A stretch of 64,000 bases of DNA from Hoeflea ulvae (GCF_026619435.1 NZ_JAOVZQ010000001.1:4781501-4845500), one strand, 5' to 3'. Positions 26,357-35,539 are shown, numbered from the stretch's first letter. Notes: generated by a model not told the origin, from the letters alone. Program-made: numbers and translations.

Positions 26357-27901
26357 TTAAATCTGACCGTAGAGTTGCCGCAGCCGAACCTTGTCGACCT
26401 TGCCGCTTGGGAGCTTGACGATCTCATCGACAAATGTGACGTGACGCGGCTTCTTGTAGCTGGCGATCCTGGTCTTGCAGTAGTCGATCAGGTCCTCGGC
26501 AGTGATCTGTGCACCCGGTTTGAGCACCACGATCGCCATCACCGCCTCGCCCCACTTGTCGTCGCGAACGCCGATCACCGCAGCTTCGGAAACCAGATCG
26601 TTGTGGACCACCGCTTCCTCGACTTCGCGCGAATAGATGTTCTCGCCGCCAGAAATGATCATGTCCTTCTTGCGGTCCACCAGGTAGAGAAAGCCCTCGT
26701 GGTCGACCTTGCCGACATCGCCGGTATGCACCCAGCCGTCACGCAGCGTATCGATGGTGGCGGCTGTATTGTTCCAGTAGCCCTTCATGACTGCCGGGCT
26801 GGTCAACAGGATCTCGCCCACCTCACCCGGCGGCAGATCGATGCCGGCATCGTCGACAATGCGCAATCCAACGCGCGGTGACGCCTGGCCGACCGATGTC
26901 AGGATTTCCAGATCGCGCGCATTGCCATCGGGCTTGTGCTGATGCGCCAGCAATGTGGTCCCGAGCCCTTCGGTCTGGCCGAACTGTTGCTGGAACACCG
27001 GGCCGAACACTTTCAACCCGTGCTTGAGCACCGGCAACGGCATCGGCGCCGCCGCATAGACGATCATGCGCAGGCTCGATGTATCGGTGGCGCCTGCGCG
27101 CGGAGATTCGAGCAACATCTGAATCATGGTCGGCGCCATGTGCGTGACCGTGATCTTCTCGTCTTCAATGGCGTCGAGAATGGCGTCACGATCAAAACCG
27201 GGCAACAGCACGACAGTGCCGGCGCGCCAGTGCTGTGACAGCTGGATGACCTTGGCGCCGATATGAAACAGCGGCATCATGATCAAAATACGGTCATCGG
27301 CGGACATGCGCTGATCGGAGCCGAGGATCTCGGCAGCCGCGCATTGGCCGGCATGGGTCAGCATCACGCCCTTCGGACGTCCGGTCGTGCCACTTGTGTA
27401 GATCAGATAGGCGACATCATCGGGTCTGGGACGAAGAGTCAATTCCGCGGGATCGCCGCTTGCGAGCACCTCCTCGAAATCCGCCGCGCCTTCGGTTTTA
27501 CCACCGATGCAGACATAATGCTCCACGCTGGTCAGCTGATCCTTCATCGCCGCGACGGTTTCCGCATAGGCCGCTTCGAACACCAGGACCTTCGCTCCGC
27601 CATCATTGATGATGTAGACCATCTCCGGAATCGCCAGGCGCCAGTTGACCGTCGCGGTGATGAAACCGGCCATTTCGCAGGAACCGTAGACTTCCTGGAA
27701 CTCCAGGCGGTTCTGGCTGAGAATGCCGACACGATCCTGCCGCTTCAGCCCCAGCCGCTGCCAGGCGCTGGCGAGCCGGGCCGCACGTGTGCGGAATTCG
27801 GCATGGGTGACGCGCTGCTCACCGAACACGAAGGCCGTGTGATCGGGAAATTTCAGCGCATTGTTGTCAAGCATGTCTGCAAGGGTCTGCGGAATGTTCA
27901 T
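26357..27901 (-). CDS. AMP-forming acyl-CoA synthetase
   Basis: A 514-residue ANL-superfamily ligase. The P-loop-like motif LIYTSGTTGRPKGVM (near residue 165), the SGGENIYSREVE core, and the C-terminal KLPSGKVDK with the catalytic lysine are complete. It should activate a carboxylic acid to acyl-CoA with ATP and CoA. A clear paralogue lies at 32787-34346, with the same N-terminal layout (NNA.KFPD, RLASA, LSQN, TVN.RLA). It is the second gene of the unit starting with the crotonase at 28699. Confidence 0.93.
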   Translation of the reverse strand: MNIPQTLADMLDNNALKFPDHTAFVFGEQRVTHAEFRTRAARLASAWQRLGLKRQDRVGILSQNRLEFQEVYGSCEMAGFITATVNWRLAIPEMVYIINDGGAKVLVFEAAYAETVAAMKDQLTSVEHYVCIGGKTEGAADFEEVLASGDPAELTLRPRPDDVAYLIYTSGTTGRPKGVMLTHAGQCAAAEILGSDQRMSADDRILIMMPLFHIGAKVIQLSQHWRAGTVVLLPGFDRDAILDAIEDEKITVTHMAPTMIQMLLESPRAGATDTSSLRMIVYAAAPMPLPVLKHGLKVFGPVFQQQFGQTEGLGTTLLAHQHKPDGNARDLEILTSVGQASPRVGLRIVDDAGIDLPPGEVGEILLTSPAVMKGYWNNTAATIDTLRDGWVHTGDVGKVDHEGFLYLVDRKKDMIISGGENIYSREVEEAVVHNDLVSEAAVIGVRDDKWGEAVMAIVVLKPGAQITAEDLIDYCKTRIASYKKPRHVTFVDEIVKLPSGKVDKVRLRQLYGQI

Positions 27902-27919
27902 CTGTCTGGTATCCAGCGG

Positions 27920-28699
27920 CTATTCGGTTTCGGGATCGAAAAGCGGTTTGCGCTTGTCCCGGAAGGCGGCAAGGCCTTCCTGGAAATCGTCGGTGCTGAA
28001 GCACAGGGGTTGCGCCATCGCCTCGAATTCCAGCACGGCCATCGGATCGTCTGAATGTTCAAGCATCCGCTTGGTCAGCGCCATGGCGTGCGCGGGAAAC
28101 GCAGCCAGTTGCTTTGCCCGTTCCATCGCCTTGGCCTCAACCTCATCATCGGCGACGACCTCGTCGGCAATGCCTTCGCGCAAGGCATCCGCGCTGGCAA
28201 AGCTGCGTGCATACAGCAGCGCCTGCCTGGCCCGGGCAAAGCCCATACGCTTGGGCAAGGTGTAGGCAATGGCAAAATCCGGCACCAGGCCGACCCGGAA
28301 GAACGGAAAGCCGATGCTGCCTGATTCGCCCATGACGATGGTGTCGCAGATCAAAGCCAGCCCTGCTCCGGCGCCAACGGCATGACCCTTGACTTCGGCA
28401 ATGATCGGCTTGTCATTGGCCAGCAGCAGCCGCGCCAGACGATGGGCGGAGACAATGCGCTGGCGGCCAACCTTGGGGTCGGACAGCGTGTCCATCTTTG
28501 AAAGGTCACCGCCGACTGAAAAATCCTTCAGTGCTGATGCAATCATCAGCACCCGGGTCTTCGGGTCGGGCAACAGTTCTTCAAGAACGCTCAGAAGTTC
28601 GCCACGCAAGGCCTCACCCATTGCATTGCGGGCCTCGGCGTGATTCATCACGAGCCGGACAATGCCCCGCGCATGGCGCTCCACCTGAATATACTGCAT
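27920..28699 (-). CDS. Enoyl-CoA hydratase/isomerase family protein, non-canonical active site
   Basis: A 259-residue crotonase. The first catalytic glutamate position reads HAVGAGAGLAL, without Glu, and the second region reads FPFFRVGLVPDFAIAYTLP, also without the usual Glu but with an Asp. The oxyanion segment DFSVGGDLSKM is kept. It is therefore more likely an isomerase, a ring-opening or another crotonase-type enzyme than a simple hydratase. GGGGAGGA precedes ATG 28699. It is the first gene of its unit and diverges from tetR across two operators. Confidence 0.87.
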   Translation of the reverse strand: MQYIQVERHARGIVRLVMNHAEARNAMGEALRGELLSVLEELLPDPKTRVLMIASALKDFSVGGDLSKMDTLSDPKVGRQRIVSAHRLARLLLANDKPIIAEVKGHAVGAGAGLALICDTIVMGESGSIGFPFFRVGLVPDFAIAYTLPKRMGFARARQALLYARSFASADALREGIADEVVADDEVEAKAMERAKQLAAFPAHAMALTKRMLEHSDDPMAVLEFEAMAQPLCFSTDDFQEGLAAFRDKRKPLFDPETE

Positions 28700-28753
28700 A
28701 CCGTCCTCCCCAGACGCTCGACTGATCGCCGCAAGGCTACACCAAAGAAAAAC

Positions 28754-28795
28754 CTAACACCAGTTAGAAAATGTGAATAATCGACCAGCTGTTAG
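28754..28795. promoter_or_regulatory. Operators 4 and 5 between crotonase and tetR
   Basis: Two copies of the regional inverted repeat, CTAACACCAGTTAG (28754-28767) and CGACCAGCTGTTAG (28782-28795), lie 28 bases centre to centre in the divergent region. The second has one weak arm. Paired sites in front of a tetR gene are typical of autoregulation, and this arrangement is the main reason to assign all eleven sites to this regulator. Confidence 0.7.
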
Positions 28796-28813
28796 AAAAT
28801 GGCCTGGCGCTGA

Positions 28814-28842
28814 TTGTCATATTTCGATGCGAAAGATATAAG
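28814..28842 (+). promoter_or_regulatory. Sigma-70 promoter of tetR
   Basis: TTGTCA (28814-28819), a 17-base spacer and TATAAG (28837-28842) point at the tetR gene, 21 bases before its ATG. The operators lie upstream of the -35 box rather than on the -10 box, so autorepression would be weaker here than at the catabolic promoters. Confidence 0.55.
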
Positions 28843-28862
28843 CGTTTTAAAGGACGCCTTTC

Positions 28863-29483
28863 ATGACAAAAAAGCCAACCAAGTCAGAAGTGTCACAAAA
28901 ACGGGTGCTCGATGCTGCGGCAAAGATCTTCCGGGACAATGGTTATGCTGGAACCACCATGCGCGCCATTGCAGACGAGGCTGACTTGAAGGCCGGCAGC
29001 ATCTATTACCACTATAAGTCCAAGGATGAACTGATCAGCGCCGTGCTCGATCTGGGTATTCATGCGGTCTCGGACTCGGTGAAAAGTGCGCTCGACGCCC
29101 TTCCCGAAACAGCCACCGGACGCCAGAGGATTGAAACCGCCGTTTATGCCCACCTGTCGGCCATCATCGAATATGGCGACTACACGCTGGCCACACGGCG
29201 GGTGTTCGGCCAGGTGCCCGAGAGTATCCGGCTCAAGAACATGCGTCTGCGCGATCTCTATGGCACCATGTGGCAGGAGATCCTGATGGGGGCCAAGGAG
29301 CGGGGCGAATTTCGCCCGAATGCCAACATCACCCTTGCCCGGCTGTTCATTCTCGGCGCGCTCAACTGGACGGTGGAATGGTTCAAACCGGGCGGCCGCA
29401 GCATCGACGAGGTGGCGCGGGAATTCAGTTCTGTCGTGGTCGAGGGTCTGATGCGGCATGAGCCGGGCCCCAGCGACACCTGA
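28863..29483 (+). CDS. TetR family transcriptional regulator (probable master repressor of the region)
   Basis: A 206-residue regulator. The helix-turn-helix spans about residues 14-60, with IFRDNGYAGTTMRAIADEA and the recognition/hinge segment GSIYYHYKSKDEL, the form found in TetR repressors of acyl-CoA catabolism such as the FadR/PsrA/KstR types. The C-terminal domain would bind the inducer, probably an acyl-CoA of the pathway. It is the only TetR gene in the window and has two copies of the regional operator in its own divergent promoter region. I infer that it controls the whole 13-51 kb region. Confidence 0.9.
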   Translation: MTKKPTKSEVSQKRVLDAAAKIFRDNGYAGTTMRAIADEADLKAGSIYYHYKSKDELISAVLDLGIHAVSDSVKSALDALPETATGRQRIETAVYAHLSAIIEYGDYTLATRRVFGQVPESIRLKNMRLRDLYGTMWQEILMGAKERGEFRPNANITLARLFILGALNWTVEWFKPGGRSIDEVAREFSSVVVEGLMRHEPGPSDT

Positions 29484-29524
29484 CCCGCCGGCAGGAGGCC
29501 TGCGCCCCCTTTGCCGGCCAAGTC

Positions 29525-30685
29525 TCAGTCGCGGCCCAGAATATGATCCGAAATGATCCGCATCTGGATTTCCGAGGTTCCCTCGAAAATCTTGGTCAGC
29601 CTTGCGTCGCGCCAGTGCCGCTCCACAGCATTGAGCGTGGTGTAGCCGCCGCCGCCCAGGATCTGCAGCGCTTCGCTGGTCACCCGCTCCGACATCTCGC
29701 TGGCAAACAGCTTGACCATCGAGGCTTCCTTGTCACAGCGCACGCCCTGGTCGATCTTTTCGCACACCGAATACATCAGCGACCGCGCGGCCTCGATCTC
29801 GGTGGCCATGGTGGCAATCTTGAAGCGGATCGCCTGAAACGACGAGATCGACGCGCCGAACTGCCGCCGCTGCTTGGAATATTCGATGGCGTCATCGAGA
29901 CCTGCCTGCGCCAGACCGATGGAGCGGGCCGCGGTATGCGCCCGCGCCGTCTCCAGTCCTGCCGTCGCCAGGTAGAACGCCTTGCCTTCTTCACCGACCA
30001 TTTTGTCCGCAGACACCCGGCATTTGTCGAAGGCCAGCTCCCAGGTGGTCCAGCCGTGATAGCCGATCTTGGGAATGGTATTGCCCGACACGCCCTCCGG
30101 CAGTTCCCCGCGGGGTTTTTCGACCATGAAGGCCGAAATGCCGCGGTGGCGCGCCTTGGGGTCGATTGTTTCTCCGGTGCGGGCAAAGACCAGAATGAAA
30201 TCGGCGCCATCGGCAAAGGTGCACCAGTATTTGTTGCCGGTGATCTCCCACTCGTCGCCGACCCGCTTGGCCCGGCAGGAAATATTGGCCACGTCGGACC
30301 CCGCATCCGGTTCCGACAGCGAGAAGGCGCCGAGGAACTCGCCGCGGGCCATCTTCGGCAGATAATGCGCCTGCTGGTCCGGCGTCATGTATTTGAGCGA
30401 CCCGATCAGCGCATTGCCGCGGGCGATCAGGCTGGCGACACTCATCCAGCCGCGCGCCAGTTCCTCGGCAACCAGGCAATATTCGAAGGCGCCGAGACCA
30501 AGCCCGCCATATTCTTCCGGGATCAGGATCCCGAAATAGCCGAGCTCGGCCATCTGGTCGATTATTTCGCGGGGAATGTCGCCCTTGACCGGGTCCAGCC
30601 TGTTGGCGGCCGGCAGCACCACGTTTCGGGTGAAATCGCGCGCCGATTCCTGGATCATGCGGTGTTCGTCGGTCAGTTCAGGCAT
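29525..30685 (-). CDS. Acyl-CoA dehydrogenase
   Basis: A 386-residue flavoprotein of normal ACAD length. LSEPDAGSD (substrate and FAD region) and the C-terminal ILGGGGYTTLNAVERHWRDA followed by IFEGTSEIQ are complete; the Glu of EGTSEIQ is the usual catalytic base. It should introduce a 2,3 double bond in an acyl-CoA and pass electrons to ETF (encoded at 49-50.8 kb). ATG 30685 was chosen for GGAGGAG; it overlaps the SDR stop by eight bases. It is the last gene of the unit starting at 36385. Confidence 0.93.
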   Translation of the reverse strand: MPELTDEHRMIQESARDFTRNVVLPAANRLDPVKGDIPREIIDQMAELGYFGILIPEEYGGLGLGAFEYCLVAEELARGWMSVASLIARGNALIGSLKYMTPDQQAHYLPKMARGEFLGAFSLSEPDAGSDVANISCRAKRVGDEWEITGNKYWCTFADGADFILVFARTGETIDPKARHRGISAFMVEKPRGELPEGVSGNTIPKIGYHGWTTWELAFDKCRVSADKMVGEEGKAFYLATAGLETARAHTAARSIGLAQAGLDDAIEYSKQRRQFGASISSFQAIRFKIATMATEIEAARSLMYSVCEKIDQGVRCDKEASMVKLFASEMSERVTSEALQILGGGGYTTLNAVERHWRDARLTKIFEGTSEIQMRIISDHILGRD

Positions 30686-31436
30686 AGGCAGACTCCTCCG
30701 GGGGCAACTGGCCCTGGCCGAGCGAACGACCGCCGTCGACAATCATGACCTGCCCCGTAATGTAGATGTTATCCGGTGAGGCCAGGAAGGACACCGCCCG
30801 GGCGATATCCTCCGGCTGACCGATCCGGCCCAGCAATTGAAGCCCGAGCATGGCCTGCTGGCGTTCCTCGCTCATGTAATGCAGCATGTCGGTATCGACC
30901 ACGCCTGGCGCAATTGCGTTGACACGGATGTCGCGTGGCGAAAGATCGATCGCCATGGACCGTGTCAGACCGACCACCGCGGTCTTGGAGGCGGCGTAAT
31001 GCGCCATCTGCGGTGCGCCGGCAAAGGACCGGGACGCGATGTTGATGATGCGACCGCCATTGCGCATGCGCCGCGCACCTTCCTGGGCCACGACAAAGGT
31101 TCCCACGACATTGACGTCGAAAGCTTCGCGGAAATGATCCTCGGTCAGGTCTTCAAACCGGTGCGTGCTGGTGATGGCGGCATTGTTGACGATCACATCC
31201 AGTGGCGCGGCGCGGTCCATCAGCGCGCCAAGCGCGGCACGGTCGCGGATATCGGCAACGTCGGTGACGATGTCGGCTCCCTCCGCCCGAAGTTTCTCGC
31301 CGAGCTCGTGAATGCTGTCCAGCCGGTCGATCGCCACCACTTTGTAACCATCAGCCACCAGCCGCTCGACAATTCCGCGGCCGATGCCTTTGGCGGCACC
31401 GGTGACAAAGGCGGTTCCGGGGTGCTTGTCTGTCAT
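30678..31436 (-). CDS. SDR family oxidoreductase
   Basis: A 252-residue SDR: TGAAKGIG, NNAAITS, catalytic YAASK, and the C-terminal TGQVMIVDGGRSLG. It is paralogous to the SDR at 23990-24724. It overlaps both neighbours (four bases with PrpD, eight with the acyl-CoA dehydrogenase), which shows tight translational coupling. Confidence 0.9.
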   Translation of the reverse strand: MTDKHPGTAFVTGAAKGIGRGIVERLVADGYKVVAIDRLDSIHELGEKLRAEGADIVTDVADIRDRAALGALMDRAAPLDVIVNNAAITSTHRFEDLTEDHFREAFDVNVVGTFVVAQEGARRMRNGGRIINIASRSFAGAPQMAHYAASKTAVVGLTRSMAIDLSPRDIRVNAIAPGVVDTDMLHYMSEERQQAMLGLQLLGRIGQPEDIARAVSFLASPDNIYITGQVMIVDGGRSLGQGQLPPEESAYA

Positions 31437-32794
31437 TTGCTTCTCCGCGTCATGGCCAGGATTTCATCAAGCGATGCCGCTTCGTCGATACTGGTGAGGC
31501 GTTGCAGCAGCTGCCGTGTCTCTCCACCGAGAATGGGCTCGACCAGCGCGATGAACTTGTCTTCCAGCTTGCCCTGCTGACGCGCCAGATCGCTGTCGGG
31601 AACTCCGGCATCATGATTGGCCGAATAGATGACCCCATCGATGGTTTCGACCGTGATCTCCGCCTTTGCCTCGGGAAAGGTCTCGTCGAAGACGATCATT
31701 GCCATGTCTCTCAACCGGACCAGTTCGGGATCCTGCGTCGCGGCATCGGTGTAGCTGGCAATGGCAGACGTGTTGCGTCCGGCCAGTGCCATCGCAACGG
31801 TCAGGCGCAGGCTGAACTTTGCCTCGAGCCCGGTCGCCGGTGCGGCCAGATTACAGACCCTGTCGGTCACCGGCGCCACACGGATGGTGATCCTCGCGAT
31901 CGCATTGGTCGACACGTCGTGCTGGGTGCGCAGCTTGATCCCGGCCTCGATTGCTCCATGGGTCAGGTAGCAGGAGGCGTGGTATTTGAAGAGATTGCGG
32001 CGGATGTGGAAGTCGAGCGGTTCGGCCCGCATCGCCTCCTCCGGATTGAAATCCACGCTCTGTGTCGCCGCCAGTCCCTGGGCGCATTCGAGCGCGTCCT
32101 GTCGACTGGTGAAGCCGCGCGCAGCAAGCCGCGCCGCCGAAAGCCCGTTCTGGGCGGCACGGCCGGCATGCAACGGCTTGCACATGGTGCCGAACATGGA
32201 TTTCAGCCCTGACGCCAGGGTCGCAGCAACGCCGTAGGAGGTCGCCGTGGCATCCGGATCAAGCTCCAGAAGCCGCGCGCAGGCGGCAGCCGACCCGACA
32301 CTTCCGACAGTCGCGGTGGCATGAAATCCGTGATTGTAATGGCTCGGGCTCATCAATTCGCCAGTGCGGCAGGCGACTTCGTAACCGGCCACAAAAGCCT
32401 CGATCAAGGCACGCGGCGATGCGCCTCTTGCTTCCGCCAATGCCAGCAGACCAGGCAGGACTGCCACGGTCGGGTGACCGAGAATGGACATGTTGACATC
32501 ATCGAAATCGAGAGCGTGGGACGCCGTCCCGTTGATCAGCGCCGCATTGACCGCAGATGTCCGTTCGCCGGAACCGACCAGCGTGGCGACTGGTGTCGCG
32601 CCATCTTCCAGAACCTCTTCCCGCAGGATCGCGACAGCGGGTTCCGAGGCCCCGGCAATGGTGACGGCGAACCAGTCCAGAATGCACTGCCGTGCGACCA
32701 TGACCGCCTCTTCGGGCAGATCGTCAAATCCGATGGCCGAAGCCCGTTCGGCGAGCCAGCGGGTGACTTCGGGTGGCGCGGCCTGTTCAAGCAT
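31433..32794 (-). CDS. MmgE/PrpD family protein
   Basis: A 453-residue protein of the MmgE/PrpD family (2-methylcitrate dehydratase, cis-aconitate decarboxylase and relatives). Family segments are NGTASHALDFDDVNMSILGH, SPSHYNHGFHATATVGSVGS and the GLKSMFGTMCKPLHAGRAAQ region. These enzymes dehydrate or decarboxylate tricarboxylic or related acids. There is no methylcitrate synthase or PrpB here, so ordinary propionate breakdown is not indicated. It lies inside an acyl-CoA oxidation operon, overlapping the acyl-CoA ligase by eight bases. The substrate is open. Confidence 0.88.
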   Translation of the reverse strand: MLEQAAPPEVTRWLAERASAIGFDDLPEEAVMVARQCILDWFAVTIAGASEPAVAILREEVLEDGATPVATLVGSGERTSAVNAALINGTASHALDFDDVNMSILGHPTVAVLPGLLALAEARGASPRALIEAFVAGYEVACRTGELMSPSHYNHGFHATATVGSVGSAAACARLLELDPDATATSYGVAATLASGLKSMFGTMCKPLHAGRAAQNGLSAARLAARGFTSRQDALECAQGLAATQSVDFNPEEAMRAEPLDFHIRRNLFKYHASCYLTHGAIEAGIKLRTQHDVSTNAIARITIRVAPVTDRVCNLAAPATGLEAKFSLRLTVAMALAGRNTSAIASYTDAATQDPELVRLRDMAMIVFDETFPEAKAEITVETIDGVIYSANHDAGVPDSDLARQQGKLEDKFIALVEPILGGETRQLLQRLTSIDEAASLDEILAMTRRSK

Positions 32795-34346
32795 TGTCGC
32801 TGGCCTTTGGTGCGGGCGCGCCATGGACCTCGCGCAGGATGGTCTTGTTGATCTTGCCGCTCGGCAGGCGCGGCAATTCGTCGACAAAAATTATGCTCTT
32901 GGGCTTCTTGTAGCTGGCGATCTGGGTCTTGCAGTGGGCAATCAGTTCGGCTTCTTCCACCGCCTCCGATGCGACCACGACCGCCCGCACCGTCTCGCCC
33001 CAGTATTCGTCCTTGACGCCGATGACAGCGGCATCAAGCACCGCAGGATGGGAGGCGAGAGCCTCCTCGACTTCACGCGAATAGATGTTCTCGCCGCCGG
33101 AAATGATCATGTCCTTCTTGCGGTCGACCAGGTAGAGAAAGCCCTCTTCGTCGAGATAGCCGAGATCACCGGTGCGGTACCAGCCATCGCGAAGGGCTGC
33201 GATCGTTGCCGGGCTGTTGTTCCAGTAGCCCGCCATATGCGTGGTGGTCCTGGTCAGGATCTCTCCGGGCTGGTTGACCGGCAATTCGTTGCCCTCGTCA
33301 TCGGCGATGCGGATATCCACATTGGGCGCCGCCTGTCCGATGGATGTCAGGCGCTTGAGATCCTGCGCCGTGCCGTCCGGCTTGTGCTGGCGCTTGTGCA
33401 GGGTCGTGCCGCCGCCCTCGGTCATGCCGTAAAGCTGCAGGAAAACAGGCCCGAGCAGTTCAAGTCCCCTGCGCAGCACCGGCCCCGGCATCGGCGCGGC
33501 CGAATAGCAAAGCGTGTGCAGCGATGACAGGTCGGTTGTCTCGATGCCCGGAACCGAAAGCACCGCCTGCACCATGGTCGGCGCCAGATGGGTCATCGTG
33601 ATCCGTTCCCGCTCGATGGTCGCAACCACCTCCTCGGGCTTGAAATCATAGTGAAACACGACGGTGGCGCCGCGCAGATGCGCACCGAGCTGCAGAAACC
33701 GCGAGCCGACGTGAAACACCGGCATCATCAATTGCATCCGGTCGCTGACGATCACGCCGAGCTCTGTCGCCATCAGCTGCGCCACATTGATCTCGGCCCG
33801 GTGGGTCCGCATCACGCCCTTGGGGCGGCCGGTGGTGCCGCTGGTGTAGATCAGGTGCATGATGTCATCGGGCATCGGCCGCGACGGCGCCCCGGACGGA
33901 TCTCCCGATGCGAGGAAATCCTCGTAGGACAGGGCCCAGTCGGGGGCCTCGGCACCGAAACAGACATAGGTTTCGATATGCGGCTGGTCGTGGCGCAATT
34001 GCTCGACCGTTTCCGTATAGCGTCCCTCGAAAAACAGCACGCGCGGTGTGGAATCCTTGAGGATATAGGCCATCTCCGGCGGGGCCAGCCGGAAGTTCAC
34101 CGTGGTAACGATGTAGCCAGCCAGCTCGCCGGCACTGTAGATCTCCATGAACTCGCGCGTGTTCTGCGAAAGCACCGAAATCCGGTCCTGCCTGCGAACA
34201 CCGAGATTGTAGACCGCCGAAGCCAGTTGCTGGGCACGGTCGTGATGCTGGCGGAAACTGATGCGGTCTTCGCCGATCACCCAGGCCAGTTCATCGGGGA
34301 ATTTATATGCATTGTTGCGCAGGATATCGCCAAGTGTGTCGATCAT
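32787..34346 (-). CDS. AMP-forming acyl-CoA synthetase
   Basis: A 519-residue ANL ligase with LIYTSGTTGRPKGVM, SGGENIYSREVEEAL and the C-terminal RLPSGKINK, all intact. It is a paralogue of the ligase at 26357-27901. AAGGGGAGG precedes ATG 34346. Two paralogous ligases in two parallel operons suggest activation of two acids, for example a parent compound and a ring-opened or shortened product. Confidence 0.93.
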   Translation of the reverse strand: MIDTLGDILRNNAYKFPDELAWVIGEDRISFRQHHDRAQQLASAVYNLGVRRQDRISVLSQNTREFMEIYSAGELAGYIVTTVNFRLAPPEMAYILKDSTPRVLFFEGRYTETVEQLRHDQPHIETYVCFGAEAPDWALSYEDFLASGDPSGAPSRPMPDDIMHLIYTSGTTGRPKGVMRTHRAEINVAQLMATELGVIVSDRMQLMMPVFHVGSRFLQLGAHLRGATVVFHYDFKPEEVVATIERERITMTHLAPTMVQAVLSVPGIETTDLSSLHTLCYSAAPMPGPVLRRGLELLGPVFLQLYGMTEGGGTTLHKRQHKPDGTAQDLKRLTSIGQAAPNVDIRIADDEGNELPVNQPGEILTRTTTHMAGYWNNSPATIAALRDGWYRTGDLGYLDEEGFLYLVDRKKDMIISGGENIYSREVEEALASHPAVLDAAVIGVKDEYWGETVRAVVVASEAVEEAELIAHCKTQIASYKKPKSIIFVDELPRLPSGKINKTILREVHGAPAPKASDNA

Positions 34347-34375
34347 GCAGTTTCCTCCCCTTATAACCGCCGGCC

Positions 34376-35539
34376 TCAGGACTTCGGCAGCCCCATCCGG
34401 TTGGCGATGTTGTTTTTCTGGATGGCCGTCGAGCCGCCGATGATCGGCATCAGCAGCATGTCGCGGACATAGCGTTCCATGTCGAAGCCCTTGGCATAGC
34501 CATAGGCGCCCATGATCTTCTGGCAGGTCAGCACGATTTCGAGACCGAGCTCACAGACATACATCTTGGCCATCGAGGTCTCGGCGCTGCAGGGCAGATT
34601 GTTGTCGGCCAGCCAGCAGCCGCGATAGAGCATCAGCCGCGCCGCCGCGAGCTTGGTCTGGACATCCGCCAGCATGTGACGGATCGACTGCACGGAACAG
34701 ATCCGGCTGCCGAACTGCTTGCGCTGCTGCGAATATTCCCAGGCATCGTCGACCGCCTGGGCCGCGATTCCCAGCGCCATGGCTGCAACCTCGAGCTTCT
34801 CGACTTCGAGCGCCGGACCGGCAAGCCGGGTCCAGCCATTGTTCCAGCCGTCCTCGCCGCCGACCACGTCGTCGATGGAAATCTCGACATCGACCAGCGA
34901 GACATCATTGGTGTTGAGGCCACGCGCACCCATGGCCGGAATGTGTGTGAGTTCGATGCCCTTGGCATTTGTCGGAAGGAGCACCAGCGACAGGTTCTTG
35001 TAACGCGCATCCGGCTCACCGCTGCGCACCAGCGCATAGATGTAGTCGGCGATCTCTGCGCCCGAACACCAGCGCTTCGTGCCGTTGATGATCACCTTGT
35101 CGCCGTGACGTTCGGCGCGCGTGCGCACGCTGGCAAGGTCCGAACCGACATCGGGTTCGGACAACCCATAGGCAAACAGCAACTGGCCGTCGGCCAGTTG
35201 CGGCAACAGCCTTTGCTTCTGCTCTTCGCTGCCGGAGGCAAGAATGTTCATGCTGCCATAGCAGGAATTCATCAGATAGAGCGTGGCGATCACCATCGAA
35301 CGGCGCGACAGCTCCTCGACCGCAACCATGGTGCCGAGCACGTCGCGACCGGTGCCACCAAATGATTCCGGCACGGTCATGCCGCAGATGCCGAGTTCGC
35401 GGATATGCTCCATCAGGGCGCGAGGAACCTTGTCCTCCTCGTCCCATTTCGCCATCTGCTCGCGCGTGGCATGGCGGTCGAGCATTCGCCGAATGCTCTC
35501 TCGCAACATGCCGATATGTTCGGGTTCGCCGAAATCCAT
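34376..35539 (-). CDS. Acyl-CoA dehydrogenase family protein without the usual C-terminal glutamate
   Basis: A 387-residue ACAD-fold protein. LSEPDVGSD is present, but where most family members read EGTxEIQ this protein has IIGGSTAIQ, so the common catalytic Glu is missing. In some ACADs the base sits elsewhere, for example in helix G of isovaleryl-CoA dehydrogenase, and others are ring-desaturating or non-dehydrogenating. ATG 35539 has GGAGAAG upstream. It follows the crotonase gene and precedes the ligase. Confidence 0.88.
   Translation of the reverse strand: MDFGEPEHIGMLRESIRRMLDRHATREQMAKWDEEDKVPRALMEHIRELGICGMTVPESFGGTGRDVLGTMVAVEELSRRSMVIATLYLMNSCYGSMNILASGSEEQKQRLLPQLADGQLLFAYGLSEPDVGSDLASVRTRAERHGDKVIINGTKRWCSGAEIADYIYALVRSGEPDARYKNLSLVLLPTNAKGIELTHIPAMGARGLNTNDVSLVDVEISIDDVVGGEDGWNNGWTRLAGPALEVEKLEVAAMALGIAAQAVDDAWEYSQQRKQFGSRICSVQSIRHMLADVQTKLAAARLMLYRGCWLADNNLPCSAETSMAKMYVCELGLEIVLTCQKIMGAYGYAKGFDMERYVRDMLLMPIIGGSTAIQKNNIANRMGLPKS

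Noticed and set aside
29487..29518. Inverted repeat GCCGGCA/TGCCGGC between tetR and the acyl-CoA dehydrogenase
   Set aside because: Only 7 bp with an 18-nt loop and no T tract; too weak for a bidirectional terminator call.
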